From contig NZ_QHCS01000001.1 in the NCBI RefSeq assembly GCF_003545875.1, positions 1,313,501-1,377,500 of the forward strand: a stretch of 64,000 bases of DNA. Direction: 5' to 3'. A program made the translations under genes and the position numbers. Shown in pieces: positions 22,330-30,691 of the stretch. The notes below the pieces were generated by a model. That model ran no database searches and had not been told where the DNA came from. It saw only the letters and a list, made by a program, of their open reading frames with translations. Position 1 is the first letter of the stretch, and each line of letters starts with the position of its first letter. The stretch is from Leptospira stimsonii (GTDB lineage: Bacteria > Spirochaetota > Leptospiria > Leptospirales > Leptospiraceae).

Positions 22330-23304
22330 TCAGAGACGAAATAGGAGTCCTCCCCAATAAAATCCTCCGCCGACGGCCGGAGTGAGGAAGACGTCTCCTT
22401 TTTTGAATTTTCCTTTATAATAAAATTCTGATAGAACGATCGGAATGGAAGCCGCGGATGTGTTTCCTACACGTTCAAAGTTCATGAGAATTTTTTCTCT
22501 TGGGAACTTCGTCCTTTTGAGAACGTCTTGAACCACAACGTCCGTTCCGGGGTGTGGGACCACCCAATCGATGTCGTCTATCGTTAAACCGTTTTTCTCC
22601 AGGAGTTGATCCATGGATTTGAGAGTGAGATCCGCCGCATTTGTGACAAGTTCCGGATAACTCTTAACATAGCTCTGAGGAGGTGGTCCTGTGACGATGA
22701 TTCCGGAAAGGTCGCCGTCGTCTTGTAAGAATGAATCGATGATTCCAAAATTCTTATCCCCCGTAAATTCTAAGAAGGCTCCGGCCGCCGCGTCTCCCGC
22801 GGTGAATTCTCCATAACCTCCCATGCGTGTTCGTACGGAGAATCGTTCGCTTCCGATGACCAACGCATTCTTAAATTTGCCGGAACTTAAAAACGCGGAA
22901 GCCGTTTGAACTCCGTGGACGAATCCGGTGCAGGCCGTACTTACGTCGAAGGCGAGCGCATTTTTTGTTCCCGATAATTTGGATGCTTGCGGGGCGAGAT
23001 CGGGAAGATAGTAACGATCGGTCCAGTTTGCAAGAATGTAGAGATCCACCTCTTCCGGCTTTTTCCCTGCGTCTTTCAGAGCCATCTCGGCCACTTTCGC
23101 CGCCATATACATAGGCGTTTCTTTCTCATTCGCCCTTCTTCTTTCGTTGACTCCGATATTTCCGATGACTGCTTTTTCCGCGGGGTGCATTTCGGGAAAT
23201 TTCAACCGCGAACGGATTTCTTCATTCGTCACGATCGTTTCTGGAAAATAATGACCAAAACCGGTGATTCTCACTCCGTTGCTTGTTAGATTTTTTCCGC
23301 TCAT
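22330..23304 (-). CDS. 3-oxoacyl-ACP synthase III family protein (FabH-like)
   Basis: A 324-residue thiolase-fold ketosynthase. The Cys-His-Asn triad of KAS III enzymes is in place: C125 ('DVSTACTGF'), H251 ('VVPHPGTD') and N281 ('RVGNTSAASIP'). The His motif differs from FabH's usual 'PHQAN', so it may belong to the broader KAS III branch that condenses unusual acyl-CoA primers, rather than being the housekeeping FabH. It sits between a family I CoA-transferase (34 bases upstream) and the SiaA-like gene (33 bases downstream) on one strand, which implies co-transcription. Confidence 0.88.
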   Translation of the reverse strand: MSGKNLTSNGVRITGFGHYFPETIVTNEEIRSRLKFPEMHPAEKAVIGNIGVNERRRANEKETPMYMAAKVAEMALKDAGKKPEEVDLYILANWTDRYYLPDLAPQASKLSGTKNALAFDVSTACTGFVHGVQTASAFLSSGKFKNALVIGSERFSVRTRMGGYGEFTAGDAAAGAFLEFTGDKNFGIIDSFLQDDGDLSGIIVTGPPPQSYVKSYPELVTNAADLTLKSMDQLLEKNGLTIDDIDWVVPHPGTDVVVQDVLKRTKFPREKILMNFERVGNTSAASIPIVLSEFYYKGKFKKGDVFLTPAVGGGFYWGGLLFRL

Positions 23305-23338
23305 TTATTTCCCCTAAGTAAATTCGAATTTTATTTTA

Positions 23339-25126
23339 TTATGGAAGTCTTGTATATACCATAAATTGTTCTATGTAAATCTTTTCCGGGTCCAATTCTC
23401 TTAAAACGGTGAGTTCCTCCGGGGTAACCGGTTTTTCTTCTTGAAGAGGAAGGTCCTCATCCGGGGGAAGCCAAGAAGTATAGCGAAGAACCGCCTCATC
23501 CGGTTCCATTTCCTCGTCCGAGGGAGGGGCGATCCAATGTGTGAATTCGAAAACGTGGTCCGAGTTCGGTTGTCTCTGAAATCTACCGAATTGGCAAATC
23601 GCTTCCATGACTCGATCACCCACTGAAGTAATGTAATTTACTTTTTTTACGAATCTTCCTCGATTTGCTTTCGCTACCACGATACAATCCGCACTCGCCG
23701 CGATGTCGTTTGCGCCTCCGGAACCGACGAGAAATTTTCCTTTGGTCGTTCTGGTTGAATTGATGTTCCCGAACCAATCCACTTCCGCCGCGCCCAAAAC
23801 TCCAAGACAATGATCCGGAACCACCGTTCCTAAAATACTCGTGATGTCCGATAACATCGTGCAATCTTTCGTATGCAATTGGCTGAATAAAAAAACGTCT
23901 CCGGTATGAGGTTTCATGGAATAGAATCCCAGTTCCGTGATGACCTGAACTTGGATTCCCTCCTTTTCCAAAAAATGAGCGGCCGTCCAAGCGGAAATAT
24001 GCGCGGCTCCAATTCCCGCAAGAATCGTCTTGTATCCTTTTGTCTTTACGTATTCTTGAATCGCCCTTGCGGCGAGGATGATCATCTGTTCGGAATCGTT
24101 TACCGTCTTCGGATCTTCCAGTTTGAGCGCCTTGTTTTCCTTTGGAATCTGCTTCAATCTTCTGAGACGAGTTTTTCCCAAACGATCCAAATATTCCGCG
24201 TGTCCTCCGGGAAGATTTACGAAATCCGAATACCATTTTTCCGCCTTGGAAGGTACGTTCGCCGCTTCATTGGCTTCGATTTGAAATTCGTAATCGTCGA
24301 GATAGGTGGAAAGTCCTTCGAACACGGAAATTCCCGGAAGAGGAAACACTCGAAGAGATTGAGGATGTGCTCCGAACTCCGCAACGGAAAGACCTACGAT
24401 TCGGTTTCCGGGAATGGTAACGAGTTCCGGAGGAATCGAACCTTTCGGAACGATTCGTTCCACGGTTGCGATGACTCCTTGTTTGGCCGCGAGCGCTCCC
24501 CAATAACCTTCACCGCTCGGAGGACAGAGTACAAGATTTCCGTCTTCGTCCCCGATGACAGCGTGTAACAAAGTATAGTCCGGGTTCAAAGGAAGAATGT
24601 AGGCTAGATCCGTTCCTTTTTTACCTTTATAATCCTGAGTATAAGGAAGGGTTTCCTTTTGCGAAACGCTTTGTGGATCCGGAAACAGAAAAGCAGTTTT
24701 GCCTAACTTATCCAAGATCATATCGCTTCCCAAAAGAGAATTTGTAATAAATCCGGGAAGACGCATCGCTCCGGCCATCAGTCTTTGTACGAGACTCAAC
24801 AGAGACCAGAGTTCGAGTTCGAACGGAGTTCCGTCCAAGAGGTTGGAGTAGAGAGAATTCGGAGAAGGTTTCGGATAGTTGTCGCCCGCAAAACCCGTGA
24901 TCATTTTTTTTACGATCTTGGAAATCGTGAGTGCGTGCGCGCTCGAATGAATCCCCGCCATGCTGATCGTAAATTCCGGATTTGTGAATTGAAAGCAACG
25001 CGCAAGAGAATAGATGAGCGCGTTGGGTCTGGACATCGTCGCGGAAAGATGAAGCGACATTCCGGGCTTCACGATTTCTCGGATCATTTCATCCGGGTTT
25101 GTAAAGATCTTCTTGTTTGCTTCCAA
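23339..25126 (-). CDS. Family I CoA-transferase, fused alpha and beta halves
   Basis: The 595-residue protein contains both halves of a family I CoA-transferase in one chain. Residues about 1-300 resemble the alpha subunit of glutaconate or 3-oxoacid CoA-transferases, while 360-595 carry a beta-type segment with 'VITELGFYSM' (a candidate for the catalytic-glutamate region), 'GAAEVDWFGNIN' and 'VGSGGANDIA'. It probably moves CoA between short- or medium-chain carboxylates, supplying an acyl-CoA. The substrate is unknown. It is the first gene of the leftward operon and is divergent from the thioesterase-fusion gene at 25699, with 572 bases between them. Confidence 0.8.
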   Translation of the reverse strand: MEANKKIFTNPDEMIREIVKPGMSLHLSATMSRPNALIYSLARCFQFTNPEFTISMAGIHSSAHALTISKIVKKMITGFAGDNYPKPSPNSLYSNLLDGTPFELELWSLLSLVQRLMAGAMRLPGFITNSLLGSDMILDKLGKTAFLFPDPQSVSQKETLPYTQDYKGKKGTDLAYILPLNPDYTLLHAVIGDEDGNLVLCPPSGEGYWGALAAKQGVIATVERIVPKGSIPPELVTIPGNRIVGLSVAEFGAHPQSLRVFPLPGISVFEGLSTYLDDYEFQIEANEAANVPSKAEKWYSDFVNLPGGHAEYLDRLGKTRLRRLKQIPKENKALKLEDPKTVNDSEQMIILAARAIQEYVKTKGYKTILAGIGAAHISAWTAAHFLEKEGIQVQVITELGFYSMKPHTGDVFLFSQLHTKDCTMLSDITSILGTVVPDHCLGVLGAAEVDWFGNINSTRTTKGKFLVGSGGANDIAASADCIVVAKANRGRFVKKVNYITSVGDRVMEAICQFGRFQRQPNSDHVFEFTHWIAPPSDEEMEPDEAVLRYTSWLPPDEDLPLQEEKPVTPEELTVLRELDPEKIYIEQFMVYTRLP

Positions 25127-25698
25127 TGATTCTATGTTTCCCGGATCAGTATGAATATTCTGATTTTGTTTCCTATCCGCAGAGAATTTTCTTTCTCGGA
25201 ATACTACGAGAAAAAGAGAAAATTCATTACAGACAATTTGGAGTTTTTCAAAATCCTAAATTTTTTCTTTCGATTCTTTTTCAACAAACACCGAGTAGAT
25301 TTTGGTGTGTCTCAATGGTGGAAAGATCTTCCTTGAAGAAGGCACGCTAGCAAGAACTTTTTGAAGGAGAATTCAAAAACCATCCTAGGTTATAAAGAAT
25401 CACTCGATGAAAACTTTCTTTTTAAAAAGCTTCTACGGCTGGCATTTAATTTTATAAACAGAGTAAAGCAAGTATGGATCGTTCCTTCATCCTCGATTGA
25501 GAAAGAGATCGGAAGACTTGTTCGAAGTCGGCTTCCCTTTCGATTCAAGACCGGGCTTTTAAAAACCGAAACTCTAAAGAGGAAAATCCTTTTTAGAAAG
25601 CGCGAGGAAATCCGGTTCCGAGCTTCGGAAGGGATGAGAAACGGATTTCAGCCGATTCATTATGTCCCGATTCGCTTAATAATATTAAAAAACCCTTT
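25127..25698. other. 572-base divergent intergenic region, no convincing gene
   Basis: This lies between the divergent CoA-transferase and thioesterase-fusion genes and should contain both promoters. The short frames here (for example 25361-25702) have no Shine-Dalgarno and are lysine/phenylalanine-rich, so I do not call them. No clear hairpin, tRNA or repeat was seen. Confidence 0.5.
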
Positions 25699-26568
25699 AT
25701 GACTGATATACAAATCGAATTTCCGAAAACGTACCACTTCTCGACAGAGTTGTCGATCCGCAAAACGGATCTTGCTTTGGATATTCACGTTTCCTTTGCT
25801 TCGATTTTGGATCTGGTCATGGAAGCGCATTTGCAGTTTTTCCAATATCTCGGTTTTTCCGTTACGAACATTTACGGAAAGAGCATCATCTTCGCGAACG
25901 CGGGCATCTTATATCAGGGAGAATTGCTTTACAACGATCAGGTAAAAATCGATGTCGTTTTAGAAAATCTGGGAGAGAAGTCGTTCGATCTCTACTTCCG
26001 CATATCAAAGGATCAGCGAAGAGAGAAAGTTTCTCTTATAAAAATTCGGGTTCTTTTTTTCGATTATTCGATTCGAAAGGTTGTACCCGTTCCGGAAGGA
26101 TTTAGAAAAAAGTTTTCGGACGGAAAAATTCCTTCCTATCCTTCTCCTCCGGTGGGTGAGACGGAGAGCGGGGGAGTCACCACGTCCACTACTCAAGTGC
26201 GGACCTTCGATAAGTTGGAAGTTTGGAAACTCGCCCACAATCTAATCTTAAAAGTTTATAAACTCGGAAATCAATTGGAAGGATCCCGAGTCAAAGATCA
26301 CGTGCAACTTCTGGAACATTTACGATCGGTTGCGACCCTCTTGCCGGTTTCCATTGCGGGCGCGTGGGGAAGTCGGATACTTTCTCAGAAGATCAAAAAC
26401 ATTCTGAAAGCGAAGGTTCATCTTGAGGAGCTTCGGTACCTTTTTATTCTAATGGAGGATCTGAAAGTCGCTTCCGTCGCAAGAGAACTTACGGATTTGG
26501 AAGTAATCAACGGTCACCTGAAAAAATATCTTGTTCGAGTCAGAAACGGGAAAACCAGAAAAATATAA
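25699..26568 (+). CDS. Hotdog thioesterase fused to a 23S rRNA intervening-sequence-type four-helix bundle protein
   Basis: The 289-residue protein has two unrelated parts. Residues 1-140 look like a 4-hydroxybenzoyl-CoA-thioesterase-type hotdog domain ('DLALDIHVSFASILDLVMEA', 'GELLYNDQVKIDVVLENLG'). A Pro/Ser/Gly/Thr-rich linker (about 145-165) leads to residues 168-285, which begin 'FDKLEVWKLAHNLILKVYKL', the usual opening of the small four-helix bundle proteins encoded in 23S rRNA intervening sequences of Leptospira and elsewhere. There is no internal stop or second start at the junction, so the fusion is real at sequence level. The hotdog part fits the neighbouring acyl-chain enzymes; the role of the bundle is unknown. 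Confidence 0.8.
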   Translation: MTDIQIEFPKTYHFSTELSIRKTDLALDIHVSFASILDLVMEAHLQFFQYLGFSVTNIYGKSIIFANAGILYQGELLYNDQVKIDVVLENLGEKSFDLYFRISKDQRREKVSLIKIRVLFFDYSIRKVVPVPEGFRKKFSDGKIPSYPSPPVGETESGGVTTSTTQVRTFDKLEVWKLAHNLILKVYKLGNQLEGSRVKDHVQLLEHLRSVATLLPVSIAGAWGSRILSQKIKNILKAKVHLEELRYLFILMEDLKVASVARELTDLEVINGHLKKYLVRVRNGKTRKI

Positions 26569-26601
26569 TCATTTGTGAATATTCAATTTATGGAGAATTC
26601 A

Positions 26602-27369
26602 ATGAAAGACAAAGTCGCGGTGGTCACCGGCGGTAACTCCGGAATCGGTAAAGCCATCGTATTGGAATTCGTATCCAGGGGAGTGAAGGTCGTCTTTTGT
26701 GCTCGGCGGGAGGAAGAGGGAAAGGCTTTGGAGACCGAAATTCGGTCTAAAGGCGGCGATGCATACTTCATCGCTTGCGACGTTGTTTTAGAAGATCAGA
26801 TCAAGAAAGTTGTCGACTTTGCGGTTGATAAGTTTGGAAGACTCGACTTTGGTATCAATAATGCAGGAATACCGGGACCTAGCATATCGCTTCACGAATA
26901 CACGGAAAAACTTTGGGACAAAGTGATTGACGTGAATCTAAAAGGCACCTGGCTTTCTATGAAACATCAGATCGCCGCGATGTTGAAATCGGGAGGCGGA
27001 AGTATCGTAAATGTTTCTTCGATTCATGGAATCAACGGAGCCGAGCCCGAGTGGAAAATCAGTCCTTATACCGCGTCTAAACACGGAGTTGTCGGTCTCA
27101 CAAAAAGCGGCGCTTTGGAATATGCAGAAAGAAACATTCGTATCAACGCGGTTTGTCCCGGTTTTGTCAAAACGGATATTATAGAAGGGATCGTAAAAAA
27201 CTCGAACGATCCTTTGGAAACTGAAAAACAAATGGCTCGATTGCATCCCGTCAATCGGATCGCGACTCCCGAAGAAGTTGCCAAAGTCGCCGTCTGGCTC
27301 TGTAGCTCCGACGCTTCCTTTATCACGGGCACGGCGCTTCCGGTCGACGGCGGCTATTCCGCTCAATAA
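26602..27369 (+). CDS. SDR family oxidoreductase (3-oxoacyl reductase/glucose dehydrogenase-like)
   Basis: A classical 255-residue short-chain dehydrogenase: NAD(P)-binding 'TGGNSGIGKA' near the N-terminus, 'NNAG' near residue 88, the catalytic Ser in 'NVSSIHG', and 'YTASKHG' with the Tyr-x-x-x-Lys pair, ending with 'ITGTALPVDGGYSAQ'. The arginines in 'CARREEE' after beta-2 favour NADPH. Given the flanking thioesterase and ketoacyl synthases, a 3-oxoacyl reductase role is reasonable but not shown. I choose the ATG at 26602 (GGAG 6 bases upstream) over the GTG at 26575. It is 33 bases after the fusion gene and likely in the same transcript. Confidence 0.88.
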   Translation: MKDKVAVVTGGNSGIGKAIVLEFVSRGVKVVFCARREEEGKALETEIRSKGGDAYFIACDVVLEDQIKKVVDFAVDKFGRLDFGINNAGIPGPSISLHEYTEKLWDKVIDVNLKGTWLSMKHQIAAMLKSGGGSIVNVSSIHGINGAEPEWKISPYTASKHGVVGLTKSGALEYAERNIRINAVCPGFVKTDIIEGIVKNSNDPLETEKQMARLHPVNRIATPEEVAKVAVWLCSSDASFITGTALPVDGGYSAQ

Positions 27370-27464
27370 TTTTCTTTATTAAACGAAACAAAGTGAGAGG
27401 AATTCGAAATCGGGAATTCTTCGTCGGATCGTTTTGAAAAAACTGACCTGGCGAAGATTTGTTC

Positions 27465-27495
27465 TTGAATACCTTCGCTGACACATTTTTATAAT
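27465..27495 (+). promoter_or_regulatory. Candidate sigma70 promoter of the PP2C gene
   Basis: A perfect -10 TATAAT at 27490-27495 is preceded by TTGAAT at 27465-27470 with a 19-base spacer, somewhat long. Transcription would start near 27502, about 36 bases before the PP2C start codon, which has no visible Shine-Dalgarno. Confidence 0.5.
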
Positions 27496-27537
27496 AGTTT
27501 TACGGAAATTCCTTCGAAATTCCGCACTTTATTCTTC

Positions 27538-28359
27538 ATGATGATTCATTATTTTGGAATTACGGAAAAAGGAAACTTTCGTTCGCATAACGAGGATTCC
27601 ATGTATGTTTCCGGCGAGATCGTCGCTGGGACGGTTTCCGGTTCTTTTGGTTCCACGGGCATCCGCGATTCTTCCCATTCTCCTTTGATTCTCGCGCTCG
27701 CAGACGGCATGGGAGGGCATACCTCCGGCGAGATTGCAAGCCGTCTAACGTTGGAAAAACTCGCCTGGATGGAAAGAGCGATCCAACCTCTAGAAGAACT
27801 TCCCCGAGCCGGTTGGCAGAATCTTTTCCGGAAGATCAACAACGAAATCAACGAACACGCGTTACAGACCGGTAAACTCGGAATGGGGACGACCCTAGTC
27901 GGAGCTCTTTTCGGAAGAAGGAAGGTTCTTGTGTTCAATATGGGGGACAGCAGGGCATATCATTTTTCCTCCCGAGGGATTCATAAAATTACGGTGGATC
28001 ATTCCTTTTCGGATTCTGTCCGCGGAGGAAGTCATAGTTCCAGGAGTTATATCACGAGTTGTATCGGCGGAGGAACGACCGATCTTCAGATGGATCTTTT
28101 TGATATTACGAATTCCTTAAGTGAAGGAGACAGAATTCTTCTTTGTACCGACGGACTTACGGACGTAATCAAAATCGACGATTTGGAGGAGATTCTTAAG
28201 AACGCGACTAACGTAAAAGAAGCTTGTTCTCATCTTGCGGAAGAAGCGAATCTGAGAATGACAAGGGATAACACATCCGTCATCGTGATCGAAGTCAAGG
28301 AGATGGCCCTCTCCCACGCCGAACCGTGGAAACTTACCCCAAGCGAAAGAAAACGGTAA
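27538..28359 (+). CDS. PP2C family protein serine/threonine phosphatase (Stp1-like)
   Basis: A 273-residue stand-alone PPM/PP2C phosphatase. All metal-binding motifs are seen: 'NEDSMYV' (residue about 19), 'LADGMGGHTSGEIAS' (about 57), 'GTTLVGALF', 'NMGDSRAYHF', 'LCTDGLTD' and 'DNTSVIVI'. Unlike the SpoIIE-type domain of the large protein at 16942, it is of the Stp type that usually reverses Hanks-kinase phosphorylation. It converges on a SiaB paralogue, and the two genes overlap antisense by 26 bases at their 3' ends (28334-28359). That pairing suggests a kinase/phosphatase couple, but no SiaC gene is adjacent. Confidence 0.9.
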   Translation: MMIHYFGITEKGNFRSHNEDSMYVSGEIVAGTVSGSFGSTGIRDSSHSPLILALADGMGGHTSGEIASRLTLEKLAWMERAIQPLEELPRAGWQNLFRKINNEINEHALQTGKLGMGTTLVGALFGRRKVLVFNMGDSRAYHFSSRGIHKITVDHSFSDSVRGGSHSSRSYITSCIGGGTTDLQMDLFDITNSLSEGDRILLCTDGLTDVIKIDDLEEILKNATNVKEACSHLAEEANLRMTRDNTSVIVIEVKEMALSHAEPWKLTPSERKR

Positions 28360-28870
28360 GGGTAAAAAACACTTCTCCCTCTTGCGTTTTTTCAAAAGAG
28401 GAACGGAACGGAAAATCGGACTTTTTTAATATTTCCAAAAATCCCAAACCGGCTCCTTTGCTGTCTTCCGGCCTTTCCCCCTTGATTTTCTCCTGATAGA
28501 GTTCTTTCACTTCTTCTCCCGTAAGCGAGAGAAAGTGTTCGAGTTTTTCTTGGAGCGGCGTGGCCGTTTCAGAGGTTAAAAAGTTCGCGGTAGAGAGTTT
28601 GAGAATATGCCCCTTCTCTTTTACTAAGATCAAACCGACTCCGTAATCCTTTTCTCTCTCGGAAGAATAATGGCTTACGTTCTGAGCCATCTCTACAAAT
28701 ACGTTGAGAATTTTGTTTTTCCTTTTTTCGTTCGAGATTCGATCCTTTAGAATTTCGGTTAGGCTTCCCAAAATATCGTGGGTCACGGCGCCTTGATAGT
28801 AAAGGACCGATTTCATCTTTTTTGAATGATCGTATTGTTTGTGGAGTCCGCCCGTTTTCATTCTTATCAT
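28334..28870 (-). CDS. Second SiaB family protein kinase (DUF6272)
   Basis: The 178-residue protein is a paralogue of the SiaB at 16350. E60 and N64 sit at the same positions ('FVEMAQNVSHYS'), and the lid 'RPEDSKGAGLGFLEILKKS' matches the other copy's 'RPDDSKGAGVGLIDIARKS'. It starts one base after the stop of the ketoacyl synthase gene, so it is co-transcribed with it, and its 3' end overlaps the convergent PP2C gene by 26 bases. It presumably phosphorylates a SiaC-like protein, either the one at 15973 or an unlinked one. Confidence 0.87.
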   Translation of the reverse strand: MIRMKTGGLHKQYDHSKKMKSVLYYQGAVTHDILGSLTEILKDRISNEKRKNKILNVFVEMAQNVSHYSSEREKDYGVGLILVKEKGHILKLSTANFLTSETATPLQEKLEHFLSLTGEEVKELYQEKIKGERPEDSKGAGLGFLEILKKSDFPFRSSFEKTQEGEVFFTLTVFFRLG

Positions 28871-28871
28871 C

Positions 28872-30158
28872 TTAAAGATCCGGTGCGGTCAGGCTTACGA
28901 AAGAGGACTGACTGCCGATTGCGAAAGCCATGGAGATTGCGTTTCTGAGACGAACCTTTCTGGCTCCCTCTGCAACGTGATCGTGATCACATTCCGGATC
29001 GACGTCTTTGAGATTGATCGTCGGACAGACGATCTGTTTTTCCAACATCAATGCGGTTGCGGCTACGTTGATGATTCCAGCGGCTCCGAACGTATGTCCG
29101 AAGATCGGTTTGATCGAACCGAGTGGCGCCCACTTATTTTTTGCAAGGCCGTTGTATAGAACTTTGAGGGCTCTGCTTTCCGCCATATCATTGTTAACCG
29201 TTGCGGTTCCGTGTCCGCAGAAATAATCGATATCACCGAGATGCATTCCGCTGATCTTCAAAAGACGACTCAATCCGGTCGCGGCTTTTTTTCCCGTTAG
29301 ATCCATTCTCATTGCGTGGTCCGCTTCGTTATAACTGAAGGTTCCCAACACTTCCGCGTAGATGCGCGCTCCTCGCGCGATGGCTCGATCCATTCTTTCC
29401 AAACAAAGAACCGCGGCGCCTTCTCCAAGAATAAAACCGTCCCTGTTTCGGTCGTAGGGTTTGATTGCGGACTTAGGATGTTTTTCTTCGGATGACATCA
29501 CCGAACTCGCCGGATCCGAATACATCATCATAAGAGGTTTGATCAAGGGGAACTCGTGTCCTCCGGCATACATCACCTCGGCTCTTCCTTTTCGAATGGC
29601 CTGATAACAAAGGCTGATCGCGTGATGTCCACCGACGCAGGCGGCCGTGATCGTGGTAACGAATCCCTGGATATTCGCATAGATTGCGGTTAGGTTCGTG
29701 GGATTGGAAGCCATCGAAGTAAGAACCGAATAACGATCGAAAACACTTTGATTTTTTTCTTCGTGATAGAGTTTCCAAGCGTGTTCCCACCACGCCAAGG
29801 ACGCGCGAGAGGAAGAATCGATAAAGCCTACTTTGGAAGGATCCACCGAATCCTTATCCAATTTCGCATCCCTTCTTGCTTCTTCCATAGCGGACATGAG
29901 AGCGAAAGTCTCCCGGTTGTAATTCTTCGCGTGTTTTTCGTTTAAGTCCGGAAGAAACTTTTTCCAATCGAAATCGTTCATCTCCGCCGCGACCTTAACG
30001 GGCATATCGTGGGTTTTGAATCTTGTAATGGTATCGATCTGAGAATTTCCTTCAGAAAGGTTTTTCCAGAATGTCTCCACTGAGAACGTATTCGGAAGTA
30101 TAACTCCGATTCCCGTGATTACGACCCTAGAGTTTTTGCTTATTTTCGTTTTATCCAT
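28872..30158 (-). CDS. Beta-ketoacyl-ACP synthase family protein (KAS II type)
   Basis: A 428-residue ketosynthase with an intact Cys-His-His triad: C174 ('TAACVGGHHA'), H316 ('CGHGTATVNND') and H355 after the conserved lysine ('KPIFGHTFGAAG'). The normal FabF motif around the cysteine is 'TACATG'; the variation here and the Trp/Tyr-rich region at 120-135 suggest a specialised rather than housekeeping FabF. It is 1 base upstream of the second SiaB gene and divergent from the adenylate cyclase at 30692. No acyl-carrier protein is encoded nearby, so the enzyme must use a carrier from elsewhere. Confidence 0.88.
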   Translation of the reverse strand: MDKTKISKNSRVVITGIGVILPNTFSVETFWKNLSEGNSQIDTITRFKTHDMPVKVAAEMNDFDWKKFLPDLNEKHAKNYNRETFALMSAMEEARRDAKLDKDSVDPSKVGFIDSSSRASLAWWEHAWKLYHEEKNQSVFDRYSVLTSMASNPTNLTAIYANIQGFVTTITAACVGGHHAISLCYQAIRKGRAEVMYAGGHEFPLIKPLMMMYSDPASSVMSSEEKHPKSAIKPYDRNRDGFILGEGAAVLCLERMDRAIARGARIYAEVLGTFSYNEADHAMRMDLTGKKAATGLSRLLKISGMHLGDIDYFCGHGTATVNNDMAESRALKVLYNGLAKNKWAPLGSIKPIFGHTFGAAGIINVAATALMLEKQIVCPTINLKDVDPECDHDHVAEGARKVRLRNAISMAFAIGSQSSFVSLTAPDL

Positions 30159-30429
30159 ATTGGTTCGATCGTATGCGGTTTGTCGTTCAAACGCAGATAA
30201 CGCTCTTCCTCTTCGATCTTTTTGGAAATATATTTCCTTTGAAAAACCCGATTCTTCCGAATTTTTATAAAAGCGATTTTAAATATGTCATTGGACGCTA
30301 AAAATCAATTCAAAAAAACTAAAATATAGATTTGCGTGAAGAACCGGAACGGATTCTTTCTTTTGGAAGCGCCTCGTTCCTTCCGGCCTGTGTAAGCTTT
30401 ATTCCGACAAATTTTCAATCGAAAAATCG

Positions 30430-30537
30430 GCTTGCAACGGACTTTAAGTCCGCGTCAAAGGTAGTTCGGGGATTTTTTTAAGAATTGTTCCGGAACCGGT
30501 CGTAAGACCGACGTTTGGCGGTGTTCGCCGATTTTTT
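30430..30537 (+). ncRNA. Candidate structured RNA ending in an intrinsic terminator
   Basis: Three consecutive stem-loops lie in the divergent intergenic region: CGGACTT/AAGTCCG (30438-30452, single-base loop on paper), CGGTC-GTAA-GACCG with a GNRA-type loop (30497-30510), and GGCG-GTGTT-CGCC followed by six T's (about 30517-30536). The last is a plausible plus-strand terminator. As the adenylate cyclase gene starts 150 bases later with its own -10-like element, this could be a small RNA or an attenuator. No known riboswitch consensus was recognised. Confidence 0.4.
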
Positions 30538-30593
30538 CGCGGAATGGCTTTTGATTCTTCCTTTTGGTTCGGGAAACGAAGTGGACGAAAGGC

Positions 30594-30621
30594 TATGATA
30601 AATGTAACAAAAATAGTTACA
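30594..30621 (+). promoter_or_regulatory. Candidate -10 element and operator dyad before the adenylate cyclase
   Basis: TATGAT at 30594-30599 resembles a -10 box, and directly downstream is a perfect dyad TGTAAC-N7-GTTACA (30603-30621). A regulator bound there would cover the predicted transcription start. No clear -35 is seen at the right distance, so activation by another factor is possible. Confidence 0.45.
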
Positions 30622-30691
30622 AAATGCTTGCCATAAAAAATGAGACGGAAAAGATGGAGTCGTTCTGGTTATGATTCCTAGGAGGAATGTT

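Noticed and set aside
25361..25702. 113-residue frame before the thioesterase fusion
   Set aside because: Starts at a non-ATG codon without a Shine-Dalgarno, and its composition looks like noise.
30430..30537. Cobalamin or other known riboswitch
   Set aside because: None of the conserved boxes I know for these classes is present; the region only shows simple stem-loops.
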